NCBI GenBank assembly: GCA_018417955.1
Contig: JACTVC010000013.1
Location: 328,017-392,016 of the forward strand
Direction of reading: 5' to 3'
Origin: Laccaria trichodermophora
Lineage: Eukaryota; Basidiomycota; Agaricomycetes; Agaricales; Hydnangiaceae
Length of the DNA: 64,000 nucleotides
Both the position numbers and the translations under genes were made by a program. Below the pieces are notes generated by a model. It was given only the letters and a program-made list of their open reading frames with translations, searched no databases and was not told where the DNA came from. Shown here in pieces: positions 12,507-24,267 of this stretch; within the stretch, counting starts at the first letter, position 1, and every line of letters begins with the position of its first letter.

Positions 12507-15500
12507 ACTAGTAGCTGCAATGTATTTAAAATACATAAGGCAAATGCCTGCACAGATATTTAATTGTAGCCAAGGAAATCTATGATATGAAATGGTTTGG
12601 CAAATATATGAAATCTATTTCTTTCTCTGCCAGCCCTATATTTCTTTCCCTACCTAGGCCAATGTTTTATCTATTTCTTTCCCCCATTCACTCATTTCTT
12701 TGGTTGCCTAGGCTGATGTTTTAGCCATTTCTTTCCTTCCCAGCCCTGTATTTCTTTGCTTGCCTAGGCTGATGTTTTATCTATTTCTTTGGCTGCCTAG
12801 GCCGATGTTTTAGATATTTCTTTCCCTCCCAGCCCTATATTTCTTTGGTTGCCTAAGGCTATGTTTTGGATATTTCTTTTGTTGCCTAGGCCAATGTTTT
12901 AGCTATTTCTTTCCCTCCCAGCCCTATATTTCTTTGGTTGCCTAGGGTGATGTTTTAGATATTTCTTTGGTTGCCTAGGCCAATGTTTTAGATATTTCTT
13001 TCTCTCCCAGCTCTATATTTCTTTGCTTGCCTAGGCTGATGTTTTAGATATTTCTTTGGCTGCCTAGGCCGATGTTTCAGCTATTTCTTTGGTTGCCTAG
13101 GCCTATATTTTAGCTATTTCTTTCCCTCCCAGCCCTACATTTCTTTGCTTGCCTAGGCCTATGTTTTATCAATTTCTTTCCTCCCATTCACCTATTTCTT
13201 TCCCTCCCAGCCACATATTTCTTTGCTTGCCTAGGCCGATGTTTTAGCTATTTCTTTCTTTCCCAGGCTGCATTTCCAAATATAGTAATGCACAGTTTTT
13301 AAACTGGGAAATGGAAATAAAATGGCAGAAAATTCTGGGCCAAAAATGGGGAGGTGCTCACTGTTGTTGATGACATGGAGCATTGGTCTAGAGTGGTCTT
13401 CCAAATTTGTAAAACTACCCAGAAATACCCAGAAAAAATATACAGATGGTGGCTAGGATATCAGGCACTGCTTTCAGGGTCCACCATATATATCCAAAAT
13501 AAGAAAATATCCTCAGGGATGCCAAAAGTGGAAGAAACCAATGATACATATACTGGCTGATCAAGAGGGTGGTCACATGACCAATTTCCACAAGTGGTCA
13601 AAACAAAAAAAGTTGTAGCCCTGCACTGTAGTTTTCCAAATCTGTTTGAATCATGTCCTAGAGTGCTCCTGTTGTGCAGATATGTTGATAAAGATCTTTC
13701 TGACCACTGGCTTTTTCAACCTTTTGCACTTTTCTCCATCCATGAAAACAATATGATTTCAACACATTCAGAAAGCTAAGAGGAGGGCTACAATGATTGT
13801 GTCATGGGAAATTTCACCCAAAAGGAAGGTGCATCCCTTTTAAAAAAACAGGAAATTGACAATGACAGACTAAAAAAGATTACAGATTGAATACAAAAAT
13901 CAGTCATGGACTCCAATATCTACTAACACACAACCACAGACTACAAAAAGTTGGATATTGACTACAAAGTTTACCAATAAACTACAAAAGACTACAAAGA
14001 TTGGACATAGATCACATAGAAAAGTTTACATCAAGTCTCAGCTTGGACAGCTAGTTTGGCCAAGTTCAAGCATGTATGTATTTGATAAAGACATTATACT
14101 GAAGATGGACTTGAACCAGACAGAGATGGTAGAGAAGACACTGGGTTGGTCATCTTCTGATATGCTACTTGGATGTCTGACATAGACATGGATCTTGCTG
14201 CTGGATATGGCCTTGGATAGATTGCTTAACATCCATGGCATTGAACTTGAAGCAGATGCTGATGTGGTCATGAACATCCCCACTGTTAGTTTTACAACTT
14301 TGTCACTGTCTGGCTCTGGCATAGAACTTGCATCTCTGACACTGAGATGGTTGTTGTTGGTGGATATGGACTTGTCCAGATTGCTTTACATACTTTGCTT
14401 TGCTGATATGTTGATTGGGCACTTTATCATTCATATCTTGGTTGGATGTATAGGTGGAAGAGCTGAAGATGGATGTGGTGATTGAAGTCATCACTGGATG
14501 GAATAACAAGTTCAAGCTTGGGTCTGAAGCATGTCTGGGATGCCTTGATAGATTGGGTAGTGATTGCTCATCTTGGTCTTTGACTATATGAACTTGGTCA
14601 GAAGGTGGAGGAGCACCAGAACCATGGACATGTCACTATACTTAAAGTTGCATGATGGTCAGACTTCATGTCACCCTAAGTTGTTGTAAGATCTGCCTTG
14701 TCTTGGAGCTGATGTATAGATAGCTGCAACTATACTTCACAACTTGAAATACTAGCTTGGCCAAAAGCAAACACAGGTACATTTGCTAAAAGATGTTATA
14801 GTAAAGGTGGACTGTCCCTCTCAGTACAAAGCTTAGTTTGAACAATTGTAGTAGACCTAACTGCCATAATCAAAGAAGTGGATACTACAAACCTATAATC
14901 AGCTGTTTGCAGTCTTTGGTTGTCTGTTAGTAGATATTGTAGTCCATAACTGATTTTTGTAGTCTATCTGGAGTCTTTTTAGTCTGTCATTGTCAATTTC
15001 CTGTTTTTTTACCAATCTTTGTAGTCTTTTGTAGTTTATTGGTAAACTTTGTAGTCAATATCCAACTTTTTGTAGTCTGTGGTTGTGTGTTAGTAGATAT
15101 TGGAGTCCATGACTGATTTTTGTATTCAATCTGTAATCTTTTTTAGTCTGTCATTGTCAATTTCCTGTTTTTTTAAAAGGGATGCACCTTCCTTTTGGGT
15201 GAAATTTCCCATGACACAATCATTGTAGCCCTCCTCTTAGCTTTCTGAATGTGTTGAAATCATATTGTTTTCATGGATGGAGAAAAGTGCAAAAGGTTGA
15301 AAAAGCCAGTGGTCAGAAAGATCTTTATCAACATATCTGCACAACAGGAGCACTCTAGGACATGATTCAAACAGATTTGGAAAACTACAGTGCAGGGCTA
15401 CAACTTTTTTTGTTTTGACCACTTGTGGAAATTGGTCATGTGACCACCCTCTTGATCAGCCAGTATATGTATCATTGGTTTCTTCCACTTTTGGCATCCC

Positions 15501-16418
15501 TGAGGATATTTTCTTATTTTGGATATATATGGTGGACCCTGAAAGCAGTGCCTGATATCCTAGCCACCATCTGTATATTTTTTCTGGGTATTTCTGGGTA
15601 GTTTTACAAATTTGGAAGACCACTCTAGACCAATGCTCCATGTCATCAACAACAGTGAGCACCTCCCCATTTTTGGCCCAGAATTTTCTGCCATTTTATT
15701 TCCATTTCCCAGTTTAAAAACTGTGCATTACTATATTTGGAAATGCAGCCTGGGAAAGAAAGAAATAGCTAAAACATCGGCCTAGGCAAGCAAAGAAATA
15801 TGTGGCTGGGAGGGAAAGAAATAGGTGAATGGGAGGAAAGAAATTGATAAAACATAGGCCTAGGCAAGCAAAGAAATGTAGGGCTGGGAGGGAAAGAAAT
15901 AGCTAAAATATAGGCCTAGGCAACCAAAGAAATAGCTGAAACATCGGCCTAGGCAGCCAAAGAAATATCTAAAACATCACCCTAGGCAACCAAGGAAATA
16001 TAGGGCTGGGAGGGGAAAAAATGGCTAAAACATCGGCCTAGGCAACCAAAGAAATATCTAAAACATCAGCCTAGGCAATCAATGAAATAGATAAAACATC
16101 AGCCTAGGCAAGCAAAGAAATATAGGGCTGGGAAGGAAAGAAATGGCTAAAACATCGGCCTAGGCAGCCAAAGAAATAGATAAAACATCAGCCTAGGCAA
16201 GCAAAGAAATATAGGGCTGGGAGGGAAAGAAATAGCTAAAACATCAGCCTAGGCAACCAAAGAAATGAGTGAATGGGGGAAAGAAATAGATAAAACATTG
16301 GCCTAGGTAGGGAAAGAAATATAGGGCTGGCAGAGAAAGAAATAGATTTCCTTGGCTACAATTAAATATCTGTGCAGGCATTTGCCTTATGTATATCATA
16401 TAAGTTGTAGCTACCACT
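12507..16418. mobile_element. L1: long-inverted-repeat (foldback) element inside E2
   Basis: About 1.4 kb of 12520-13900 recurs inverted at 15010-16400 with near identity; two reading frames (13354-13560 and 13594-13779) are repeated unchanged on the other strand at 15456-15662 and 15237-15422. The arms consist of units around ATTTCTTTGGTTGCCTAGGC plus a block shared with L2-L4 (about 13560-13850). Ends are ACTAGTAGC. The flanking octamers GGAGGGGA and CGAGGGGA differ at one base. A unique core (13900-15000) contains no recognisable gene. Confidence 0.8.
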
Positions 16419-17358
16419 CGAGGGGAAAGGAAAGGGGTACATGGAAATGGGAAGGGAAAGGGAAGGGGGGAGGGAAAGGGGACAGAGAAGGGGGAGGGAA
16501 AATGCTTGCTGTCGTGGGCACTCATCGGTGTGGGCGCTCGACGTCTTCGTGTCGTCGTCGTCGTCGTGTAATGGTGGGCACTCATCGTCTTTCGGCGTGG
16601 GTGCTTCGTGTCGTCGTGTAATGGTGGGTGCTCGTTGTGGTGGGCGCTCATCGTCTTTCGGCGTTGTCGTGTATTGGTGGGTGGTCGACGTGGTGGGCGC
16701 CCATTGTCTTTGTGTCATCGTCGTCGTGTGATGGGTGTTGTTAACAGGGTCGGATGGGCGCTCGTCGTTGTGGGTGGTCATCATTGTGGGCGGGCATCCT
16801 TGTTGGCAGTCGTCGTCATGGGCGGGCATTGTTGTTGGTGGTTGTTGTTGTCAGCTGTCATCGTTGTCGTTAACAGGGTGTGTTGGGATGGAAGAGGGGG
16901 GGCGCACTCACTTTTGTATGATGACAAACGACGTCGTCATCGTCGTTCGTCGTTTGGTTGCCACATTGCTGATAGCGACGTGGCACCCTCTTGGTTGTCC
17001 CTCGTCGTCCGTTTTCATTGCCTCGGACTCGCCGGCGGCTCGTTTGTTTGTGACGTGGTGTTCTCGTGTCGTTCGTGATGCTGGTGGTGGCCACAGGTGA
17101 TCGTGGTGACGTGGCATTGGTCAGTGGGCGTCGTGGATGGCGTACGGTGGCAGCTATGGGCGGTTGTGAGTGGTGGCGGTGACTGGTGGTGGTGGTGGTG
17201 ATGAGGTGGCACAGGTGTGGGTGGTGGTGGGAAGAGAGAGGTTTTCGATGGTGGGCTGAGGGTTGTGCAAATTTCCCACTTGCGGAATTTGCCGGCGTCC
17301 TTTCTGGGAAGAAGTCAGCCAGTTGGTATGTAGGGCATATAATTTATATCTATAATAA

Positions 17359-17446
17359 AGCCATTGTAGTGTAACTGGTAGAGCACTCATGTCTGTAATA
17401 TGCTACTGTGTCCATAATGTTGAGGGTTCAATTCTCATGGTTGTGC
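17359..17446 (+). ncRNA. tRNA-like sequence in E2
   Basis: Best preserved of the four. A-box TAGTGTAACTGG (17367-17378) is an exact match; a T-arm with GTTCAAT loop closes between TGAG and CTCA; AGCCAT at the 5' end can pair with ATGGTT (17437-17442). A run of T follows at 17447. The central part is longer than an ordinary anticodon arm, so it would need an intron or is degenerate. Confidence 0.55.
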
Positions 17447-18349
17447 TTTTTTTAATATTATATAATAACAACAACAGTGACAAACTACTGGTCCTACTGG
17501 ACTCCTAGTGCTCAGAAATTCCTACTGGACTCCTACTGGATTCCTACTGGACTAATCCTACTGGACTCCACTATACCCATTCCTTAGGAATCCGCAATTC
17601 CTTGTGATTTGGGACCATTCCAGTAGGAATTTACTAGGACTCCACTAGGACTGGGACACAAAATTTGTATGGTGATCAGCCAACATAAAAATTGTCCCAG
17701 TCCTAGTCCAGTCTGGTAGGAATCCAGTAGGAATCTGGGAGTCCAGTAGGAGTCTGGTAGGAATAGGTGGAGGAGAGTAAAGAGCTCCCTCTGCTCAACA
17801 CCCTCTTCTCATCATGTTTATTCTTCCCATTTGAAGACATTTGCTTCAACAGCTTGGAATGATCCCAACATAGGTGAAGTGTGCAGCGTGTATAGGCATT
17901 TACGGTATCTCACAGTCGCTGGCAAGCAAGCAAACGATGTTGACAAGTGGCAAGGCGGATGACCTCTTGTGCTATCCCTTTGCATTGGAGCATCTCCATT
18001 TCAAGACGAATAGGCATTCTTGGTTGGCGATAGCGGTAATTGTTGACAAGCGTGCTGGCAGGGGAGTCGGTGGTGGCTTGGTTGTGTGTGACAAGTGTGA
18101 AGCACGAGAGGAGGGACTTGTATGGAACTGCAAGGCATTAGGGAGAGAGCGTTGGGGTGGGTGGGGGATGGTAAAAGGGAGGGAACAGAATGCCATGGAA
18201 ATTCCCCTTCATGGATTTCAACCAAATATCACATGATCTTATGATCACATCATTTGCATAAGGGCCAGGGTCTTCAACAGTTCAACTTAGCATCAGTGGA
18301 TTCTGATTCGATGTTGACCTCTGCTCCTCTTGGTGGTTACCAGTATGTA

Positions 18350-20335
18350 GTGTACTTTACCCTCCCCCACGGATTCCAGATGGACTCCATGTGGACTCCA
18401 TAATTCCATGTGGACTCCATGTGGACTCCATTTGGAAAAGACCTCACCTACAATTTTGTTAAAAATCCATCTGGACTCCACATGGACTCCACCTGGAATC
18501 CAAGTGGCCTCCAGATGGATTTTTAACACAGTTTCAACATGGACTTTGCCTTGTCCAAGTTAAAGAAAATCCCAATTTCAGCCAAAATGTCATGTTACTT
18601 AAGCTAACTCAGAATGCTGATACCTCAATCCTAAGCATTTGAACAAGTATAATTCAAGTATATTCATAGAATGGAAGTACATGAATTTATTTTACTACTT
18701 TGAATGTTGAAGAGAGGGGGGAGGGAGTGTTGGAAAATGATGGAGAGAGGAGGAAGTGGAGGGAGTGGGAGTGGTAGAGTGATGGAGGGGGGAGGGAGCA
18801 AGGGAGGAGAGTGATGGTGGGAGGAGGAGAGTGATGGTGGGGGGAGGAAGGGGAAGGGAGTGATGGAGGAAAGGGGGAGGGAGTGGAGTGATGAGGGGTG
18901 ATGGAGGGGGAAATAATGGTGAGTACTCACTATGTGATCGTTGACGTGGAGGCGTTGTACGTGGGCGCGCGTCTTCATACGCGGGCACTCGTATCCGAAC
19001 GTGGGCGCTCGTTCGCGTCGGCGCTCGTTTTCGTAGGTGGGCGGTGGATGTGGTTGTCACGGGCACGTCATGCTCGTGCTTGTGTACATCGTGCATGGGC
19101 AGTCGTTCACGGCATGGATGTGGAGGCGTTGTACATGGCATGGGCGCCCGTCGTCATACACAGGCACTCGTTTTCGTACGTGGGCGCTCTGGGCATGGAC
19201 GTGTTGTGGACAGCTGGGGTTATCGTGGTGGTTGTATGTGTCGTCTGTGGGCGTCGTGATCGATAGGGAGTGGGGAGTGGCTGTTTTTGGGTCAAGCGTT
19301 CTTCGTGGGCGGCCATGAATGATTGCCACATCGCCGTTGGCGACGTGGCTCCTGGATTGGGTGTGAATGGAGGAAAGGGGGGGGGGGTGAGGCCGGCTAC
19401 TCACCTGTGAACAGTGGATGGTGATGATGGTGTGCATCATCACCATCTGGACGACGTGGCACGTCGTTGTCTGCATATGCCGTCGACACACCAGGCGCTC
19501 GTTCAGCGGTGACGTGGCGTCGACACGTCGTTGGGGGATCGACGTTGTCTGTGAGTGGGGGGGGGTCGTCGCTGTCCCTGGGCGTTGTCGTGCTGGTCCT
19601 GGTGGTCATCGTGGTCGTGCTCGTCGTTATCGCGCTCGTGTTGGTTGTTCTCGTGCTCGTGGTCGTGCTGGTGGTTGTCGTGGTCATAGTTGTTGTGCTG
19701 GTGGTTGTCGTCGTCGTGCTACGTTGTGGCCGTGCTTGCGTTGTGGCCGTGCTTGTTGTGGCCGTCGACGGTAGTGGGCGGTGTCGGTGCCAGGGGGATC
19801 GTCGTGATGGATGGTGGTGGTTGAATGTTGAGGAAGAAGACGCGCAAATAATAAACAAACAAACCAGGATGTGTTCAGCATGCGGAACGTGCAGAGCGTC
19901 GGGGGCGATATATAGTGCTAGTTTCCACTACATATATAAGCCCTTGTGGTTCAATGGTTAATTGCACGGTCATCTTGCCCACTATGTTCTGTGAGGTTGA
20001 GTGTTCAATTCTTGTTGATGCACTTTATTATTTATATATAATAAATGAGATTATACAATTGAAGGCTATTAATCCATATGGATTCCAGATGGAGTCTCAC
20101 TGGGTGAATTTATATAACCCTGTGTTCTGAGGTGGAGTCCATGTTGGAGTCCATATTGTCCACATGGAGCAACTGGACTCCAACTGGACTCCAGCTGGAA
20201 TCCAGATGGATTCTAGACAAAAAATTGGCTGGGTTACCACCAAAAAAAAATTGTCTAAAATCCATCTGGACTCCAGGTGGATCCATGGAGTCCATCTGGA
20301 GTCCACATGGAATCTGTGGGGGAGAGTAAAGTCCT
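18350..20335. mobile_element. E3: non-autonomous KDZ-family element
   Basis: Nine-base duplication CAGTATGTA at 18341-18349 and 20336-20344. Ends are GTACTTTACCCTCCCCCAC and its near complement at 20315-20333. Subterminal arrays contain GGACTCCATGT and GGATTCCAGAT units. In between lie an AT-rich segment, a purine tract (18713-18910), a GTCGTC-rich decayed region (18950-19850) and a tRNA-like sequence. No coding capacity is supported. Confidence 0.8.
19939..20030 (+). ncRNA. tRNA-like sequence in E3
   Basis: A-box-like TGGTTCAATGG at 19947-19957 and B-box-like GTGTTCAATTC at 20001-20011, with the same spacing to the right terminal array as in E1 and E2. No clean T-run follows. It is likely non-functional. 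Confidence 0.4.
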
Positions 20336-20658
20336 CAGTATGTAATACATTCATATCAAGTTTAGCATCAAGCTTCCATCTTGTACTAAGTGGATTTATT
20401 TGATATTATGATACAATCATCAGAGTATATGTACTAGCCATAAAGGTTGTGTGGTTTTTGGTTGGACTACTAATCATATATCTTGCACCTTTCCTCTGTG
20501 AAGTTCAAAGGGAAAGTGGAGTGATTTGAGCTTTATTCAGTGGAAATGGAACACAATTTTGCATAATTGAAAGTGACCACCTTCTGTTATTCACATTTCA
20601 ACATAATTGTGCATGTTTGTGCACAATTCCATTGATCACGTTAATTGTGCATAATTTA

Positions 20659-22568
20659 GCAATCTGGATTTTCCTGATGGACCTTACAGTAAACAGCTTT
20701 GTGAGCCTCATTGATAGCCAGCACCTGGAGACAGTTGGTATCCTGCAGTGGATTAACAGCATTGTGCAGCACATTCCTGAACTCTTGTTTATGAAGAAGC
20801 ATGTCTCTATGCTCTACCACACTTGAGCAGCGAAGCAGCAATTACCACCCAGGCAAACCAAAGTCCATCCTCTTGCATCGAGCAGCAGAAATGAAACAGT
20901 AGTCATGGACCTGAAAGAGGCGCTGCTTGATTTTTTAGCACAGACAGGGCAGATGGCAGAAAGCTTCAAGAAACACCTCTTTCCAATTGGAGGTGATGGA
21001 TTGACCTTCAACAAAATTTTAAACATTCAAGATTTTCTTCAATTCCACAAGAATGAGTTTGAGACCCTCAGGGTTCTTGACCCTCTCCTGGAATGGTGGC
21101 ACTCATTGTGGATGGATCTGAGCCGCTTGTTTGGTTCTCACTGGGGTGGAGATTTATCAAAGGATCCATCTACACTGAGCCACAGTGCTATGAAGATCGG
21201 ACACAAAAAGCCTTCAAATTTGAAGAAGGTTGACTACTTCCAACACTCACAACTGGTGTACCTTGTTCTTGATGCCCAAATGTTGGATTGCTGGTGGTGA
21301 GTTCAAGCTTATAACCTCCAAATTTATACAGATATTAAACTTACACTGTTAGACTCCACTATGGTCAAAAGAATCTGCAGGGATATTTCGAAGCACTCGC
21401 AAATAAATCTGAACTCCCTGCATTTGAAGACCTTGAGGTGGCTGCAAGAAACCTGTATTGGAAATACATGAGCTTACAAGCTCAACAACGTGCCATATTG
21501 GGATTATGCTCAACTTCCAATCCTTCATCCCCACTCTCTATTCGCATAGGAGCCCACTGGACTGAGCCATGGCCTGCACCACCTCCACCGAAAAAGAAAT
21601 CAAAAAATCCTCCCCCTTCACCTGAGGAATTTCTTGGAGACCAGGTTTTAGCATGTTCCATCACCTTTATGCATGAGATGATGATCTCCTGAGAAGCAAT
21701 GTTAGCCTCTGCAGAAGGCAATGTTGGCCGTCTCTATGAAATGATCAAGGCCACGCTTTTTACCTTCGCTGGTTCACCCCATTCAAACTACACAGCTTAT
21801 TTCCTTGAAATGATAACAAAGTTAGAATGGGAAAGTGGGCCAGAGCTCAAATCTGCACTTTTAGCACTCTCACTTGTCAATTTAACAGGCTGTGAAGGCA
21901 GCTTTGCAGCAGGGGACACCATACAAGAATACTTCAATCAGATTCTTGAAGCTGTTGTGGGGCGTAAAGGTGTTGAGTACAGCAACAATTTTATCCAGAA
22001 TACTTGGTCAAGAAACTTACACCATGTTGTGCGACTGAAATCTACATGGTTAGAGGGCATTGGACTTGCACCACATTCCCAAAAGCACACAAAGGCCAAG
22101 GCACTCGCTGAAATGCGAATATTAATGCAAGTCTATCAGGATATGGAATTGCACTCCTTTCAGGCTGGGCATACCTTCGACATGGACCTCTTTCTGGACG
22201 ACTTCGAGTTGGGGTTGAAAAAGCTTGGTGGTGGTGGAAAACTAAAGAATTGGATCAGCAAAACAACAAGATCGCGGGGTCTTCAAACCTCACAGAATTT
22301 ATCTCCTCAGCCGTTTGTTGATGCAAATGATAATTAGGACAGCGGAGACGAAGAAGAAGACCTAGATGACATTGTTGAAAGCTCAGGAAACACATTCGGA
22401 ATTGTTCACATCTCTGAAGGTGACCTAGTGTTTTTCCCAGTTGATATGGAGGCAGAGGCAGCCAAAGTCATACAGGACATTGAGTCGACATCTGGATATG
22501 AAACTGAGGACTCTGGGTCAGATGTAGATATGATGGATGTGGATGAGAACAGTGGGATGGAAAATTAA
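20659..22568 (+). pseudogene. DUF6589-like gene, segment 3 of 3 (C-terminal)
   Basis: Continues segment 2 in frame: DLTVNSFVSLIDSQHLETVG, LQWINSIVQHIPEL, ALLDFLAQTGQ, IGGDGLTFNKIL, WMDLSRLFGSHWGGDLSKDP, SHSAMKIGHKKPSNLKKVDY, a Pro/Lys linker, FLGDQVLACSITFMHEMMIS, AEGNVGRLYEMIKATLFTFA, YFNQILEAVVGRKG, SRNLHHVVRLKSTWLEGIGL and a long acidic C-terminus ending at 22568. Stops in frame: TGA 20824-20826 and 21690-21692, TAG 22335-22337. The two TGA stand where Arg is expected. Joined length would be about 1,100 codons, usual for this family. With five stops overall it cannot make a full product. Confidence 0.75.
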
Positions 22569-22607
22569 ACTAGTAGCTCAAGAATTCACACACAAACCTA
22601 ATAGTTC

Positions 22608-22782
22608 TCAACTCAAATCCTCTGAGTTGACCCTGTCGGAACTCCCTTCATCATTGTTCAAAGGGAAACCAGCTGTGACCTCTGCATTCTTTCCCGAAAG
22701 TGCTTTTTTGGCCTCTCGTTTCACTTTACCAGCTGCCTTCTTTTCCTGGCGAATCTTGTCAAAGCATTTGTGTATCTCGAGA
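22608..22782 (-). pseudogene. C-terminal coding fragment cut by foldback L3
   Basis: On the minus strand a Lys/Arg-rich helix-like stretch (KCFDKIRQEKKAAGKVKREA) runs to a stop at 22608, 40 bp from the end of the DUF6589 gene. The frame abuts the left end of L3. A similarly charged frame (KMAEREAESWQRGHIQE) abuts the right end of L3 at 40568. They may be two parts of one interrupted gene, but I could not confirm the junction frame. Confidence 0.35.
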
Positions 22783-23356
22783 ACTGGTGGGCAGGACTGG
22801 TGGCTACCACTTTTATCTATAACCTAGACTTAAGCCTAGAGGGTCATTTCTATAACTCAGACATAAGCCTAGAGGCCATATCTATAATGCTTAGGATTTT
22901 TTGAAAGGCATTTCAAATGTAGGCCTGGGTATTTCATAGTGAATTTTCCATGGATACCCAGCGCATTTTCTGCGAAATTTCAAATGCAGCCCTGGATATT
23001 TCATTGTGATTTTTCAATAGATACCCTGGGTATTTCATTGGGAAATTTTCAAATGTCACCCTTGGTATTTCATTGCGAAATTTCAATGGATACCTGGTGC
23101 ATTTCACTGCGAAATTTCAAATGTAGCCCTTGGTATTTCATTGCAATTTTTCAAATGTAGCCATGGGCATTTCATTGTGATTTTTCAAATGTATCCCTGG
23201 GTATTTCATTGTGATTTTTCAAATGTATTCCTGGGTATTTCATTGTGATTTTTCAATAGATACCCTAGGCATTTCATTGTGATTTTTCAAATAGAGCCCA
23301 GGGCATTTCATTGCGAAATTTCAAATGTATCCCTGGGTATTTCATTGCGATTTTTC

Positions 23357-24267
23357 TGGAGAGGCGCATGGTCCGCAAAGTCGGCGTGATGTTTGCTAAT
23401 GTTTGTACTGCGCATATTTACCAGTGATCAAGGTTAGGCAGCTTTTTGGCCGCATCTCGGCAGATTTTGGCCAGATTTTTGTCCATATCGGGGCTAGGTT
23501 CCAATGCGCAGGGGGTCTTCAGAGCAGATTTTTGAAATTCACGTCGCATTGGCAACATCATGACATGATAATACACTCAACAATGAAAATTTTAGAAAAT
23601 AGTCTGTAGACCCCCAAGAGATGCATGCCATTAATCAACTAGAAAAAAAATGGGAGTGATGGAAAGTCGTGATGAGGAGAAAAGTTGTTTTTAATTTTTG
23701 ACGCGCCAGCTGTAATTAAGGGATTATGTAACATGTGTCCAAGACGCGTCGAGCCTGCAAGGTGTCGCGAAAAATGACGTACCCTCCATGCTAAGACGTT
23801 ATTCTTCCTAAAAATGCTCACTACTCACCAACATCACACTCTGAATGGCTCTAGGTCCAAAAAAGCGAAGGAGAAGGTCCAATAAACAAAGAAAGGCAAT
23901 TCTTCGTGCTCAAGAAACCAGTAAAAACCAGCGTTGTGCACTGGGGTACTCGGGAACAATCAATCACACTCCTGTCTCACCAAATGCAGGCGTTGATCCA
24001 GAGTTAATTACTTTCCGGGACAGAAAACATGACAGTGGGTGCAACGTGGGCGGTGATAAAAACCGACAGTGTGACTCTGATTGGTCTGAATTATATCGAA
24101 AGTAACATTATTGATATTCAAGATCTCAAAGTATATTATATGGTCATTTTAATAACCATAGACCAATGCTAGAGTGAAAACGGCGCTTGGATGCCAATTA
24201 GCCACATTTTGAGTGGCTGTGTGATTAGTCATCAGCCGCAATCGCTTACGGACAGTGCGCGTCTCCA
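23357..24267. mobile_element. M1: 911 bp TIR element in the left arm of L2
   Basis: Imperfect inverted ends TGGAGAGGCGCA and GCGCGTCTCCA, flanked by ATTTTTC on both sides (23350-23356, 24268-24274). The corresponding place in the right arm lacks the insertion. GC content and sequence differ sharply from the surrounding arm. It is too short for a transposase; superfamily unknown (a non-autonomous Mutator-like or similar element would fit). Confidence 0.6.
23845..24105 (+). CDS. Small basic ORF in element M1 (uncertain)
   Basis: An 86-codon ATG frame with a strongly basic start (KKRRRRSNKQRKAILRAQ), like a nuclear-localisation or nucleic-acid-binding stretch, and no recognised domain. Its position in a 911 bp transposon suggests either a leftover of a transposase-linked protein or a chance frame. 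Confidence 0.3.
   Translation: MALGPKKRRRRSNKQRKAILRAQETSKNQRCALGYSGTINHTPVSPNAGVDPELITFRDRKHDSGCNVGGDKNRQCDSDWSELYRK

Larger units (their letters stand above)
11983..17787. mobile_element. E2: non-autonomous KDZ-family element
   Basis: Direct duplication CCTCTGCTCAA at 11972-11982 and 17788-17798 (probably 8-9 bp plus chance matches). Inverted ends (ACTCCTCCACCTATTCC), GGACTCC arrays at 12010-12170 and 17510-17760, a purine-rich tract (12364-12500, continuing 16420-16500 across L1), a GTCGTC-rich region (16510-17100) that is probably a decayed remnant rather than coding, a tRNA-like sequence, and a promoter-side segment shared with E1. Foldback L1 sits inside it. Confidence 0.8.
11266..20656. 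mobile_element. T1: TA-flanked element, host of nested E2 and E3
   Basis: Both ends are flanked by TA (11264-11265, 20657-20658) and carry inverted AATTATGCACAA ends. Further copies of AATTGTGCACAATT-like palindromes lie within about 120 bp of each end. Without E2 and E3 the element is only about 1.6 kb and shows no transposase, so it resembles a non-autonomous Tc1/mariner-type element. The open frame at 17874-18236 has no recognisable domain. Confidence 0.6.

Noticed and set aside
20600..20670. An intron at the join of DUF6589 segments 2 and 3
   Set aside because: After removing T1 the frame is open across the join, and no convincing donor/acceptor pair of normal length is needed.
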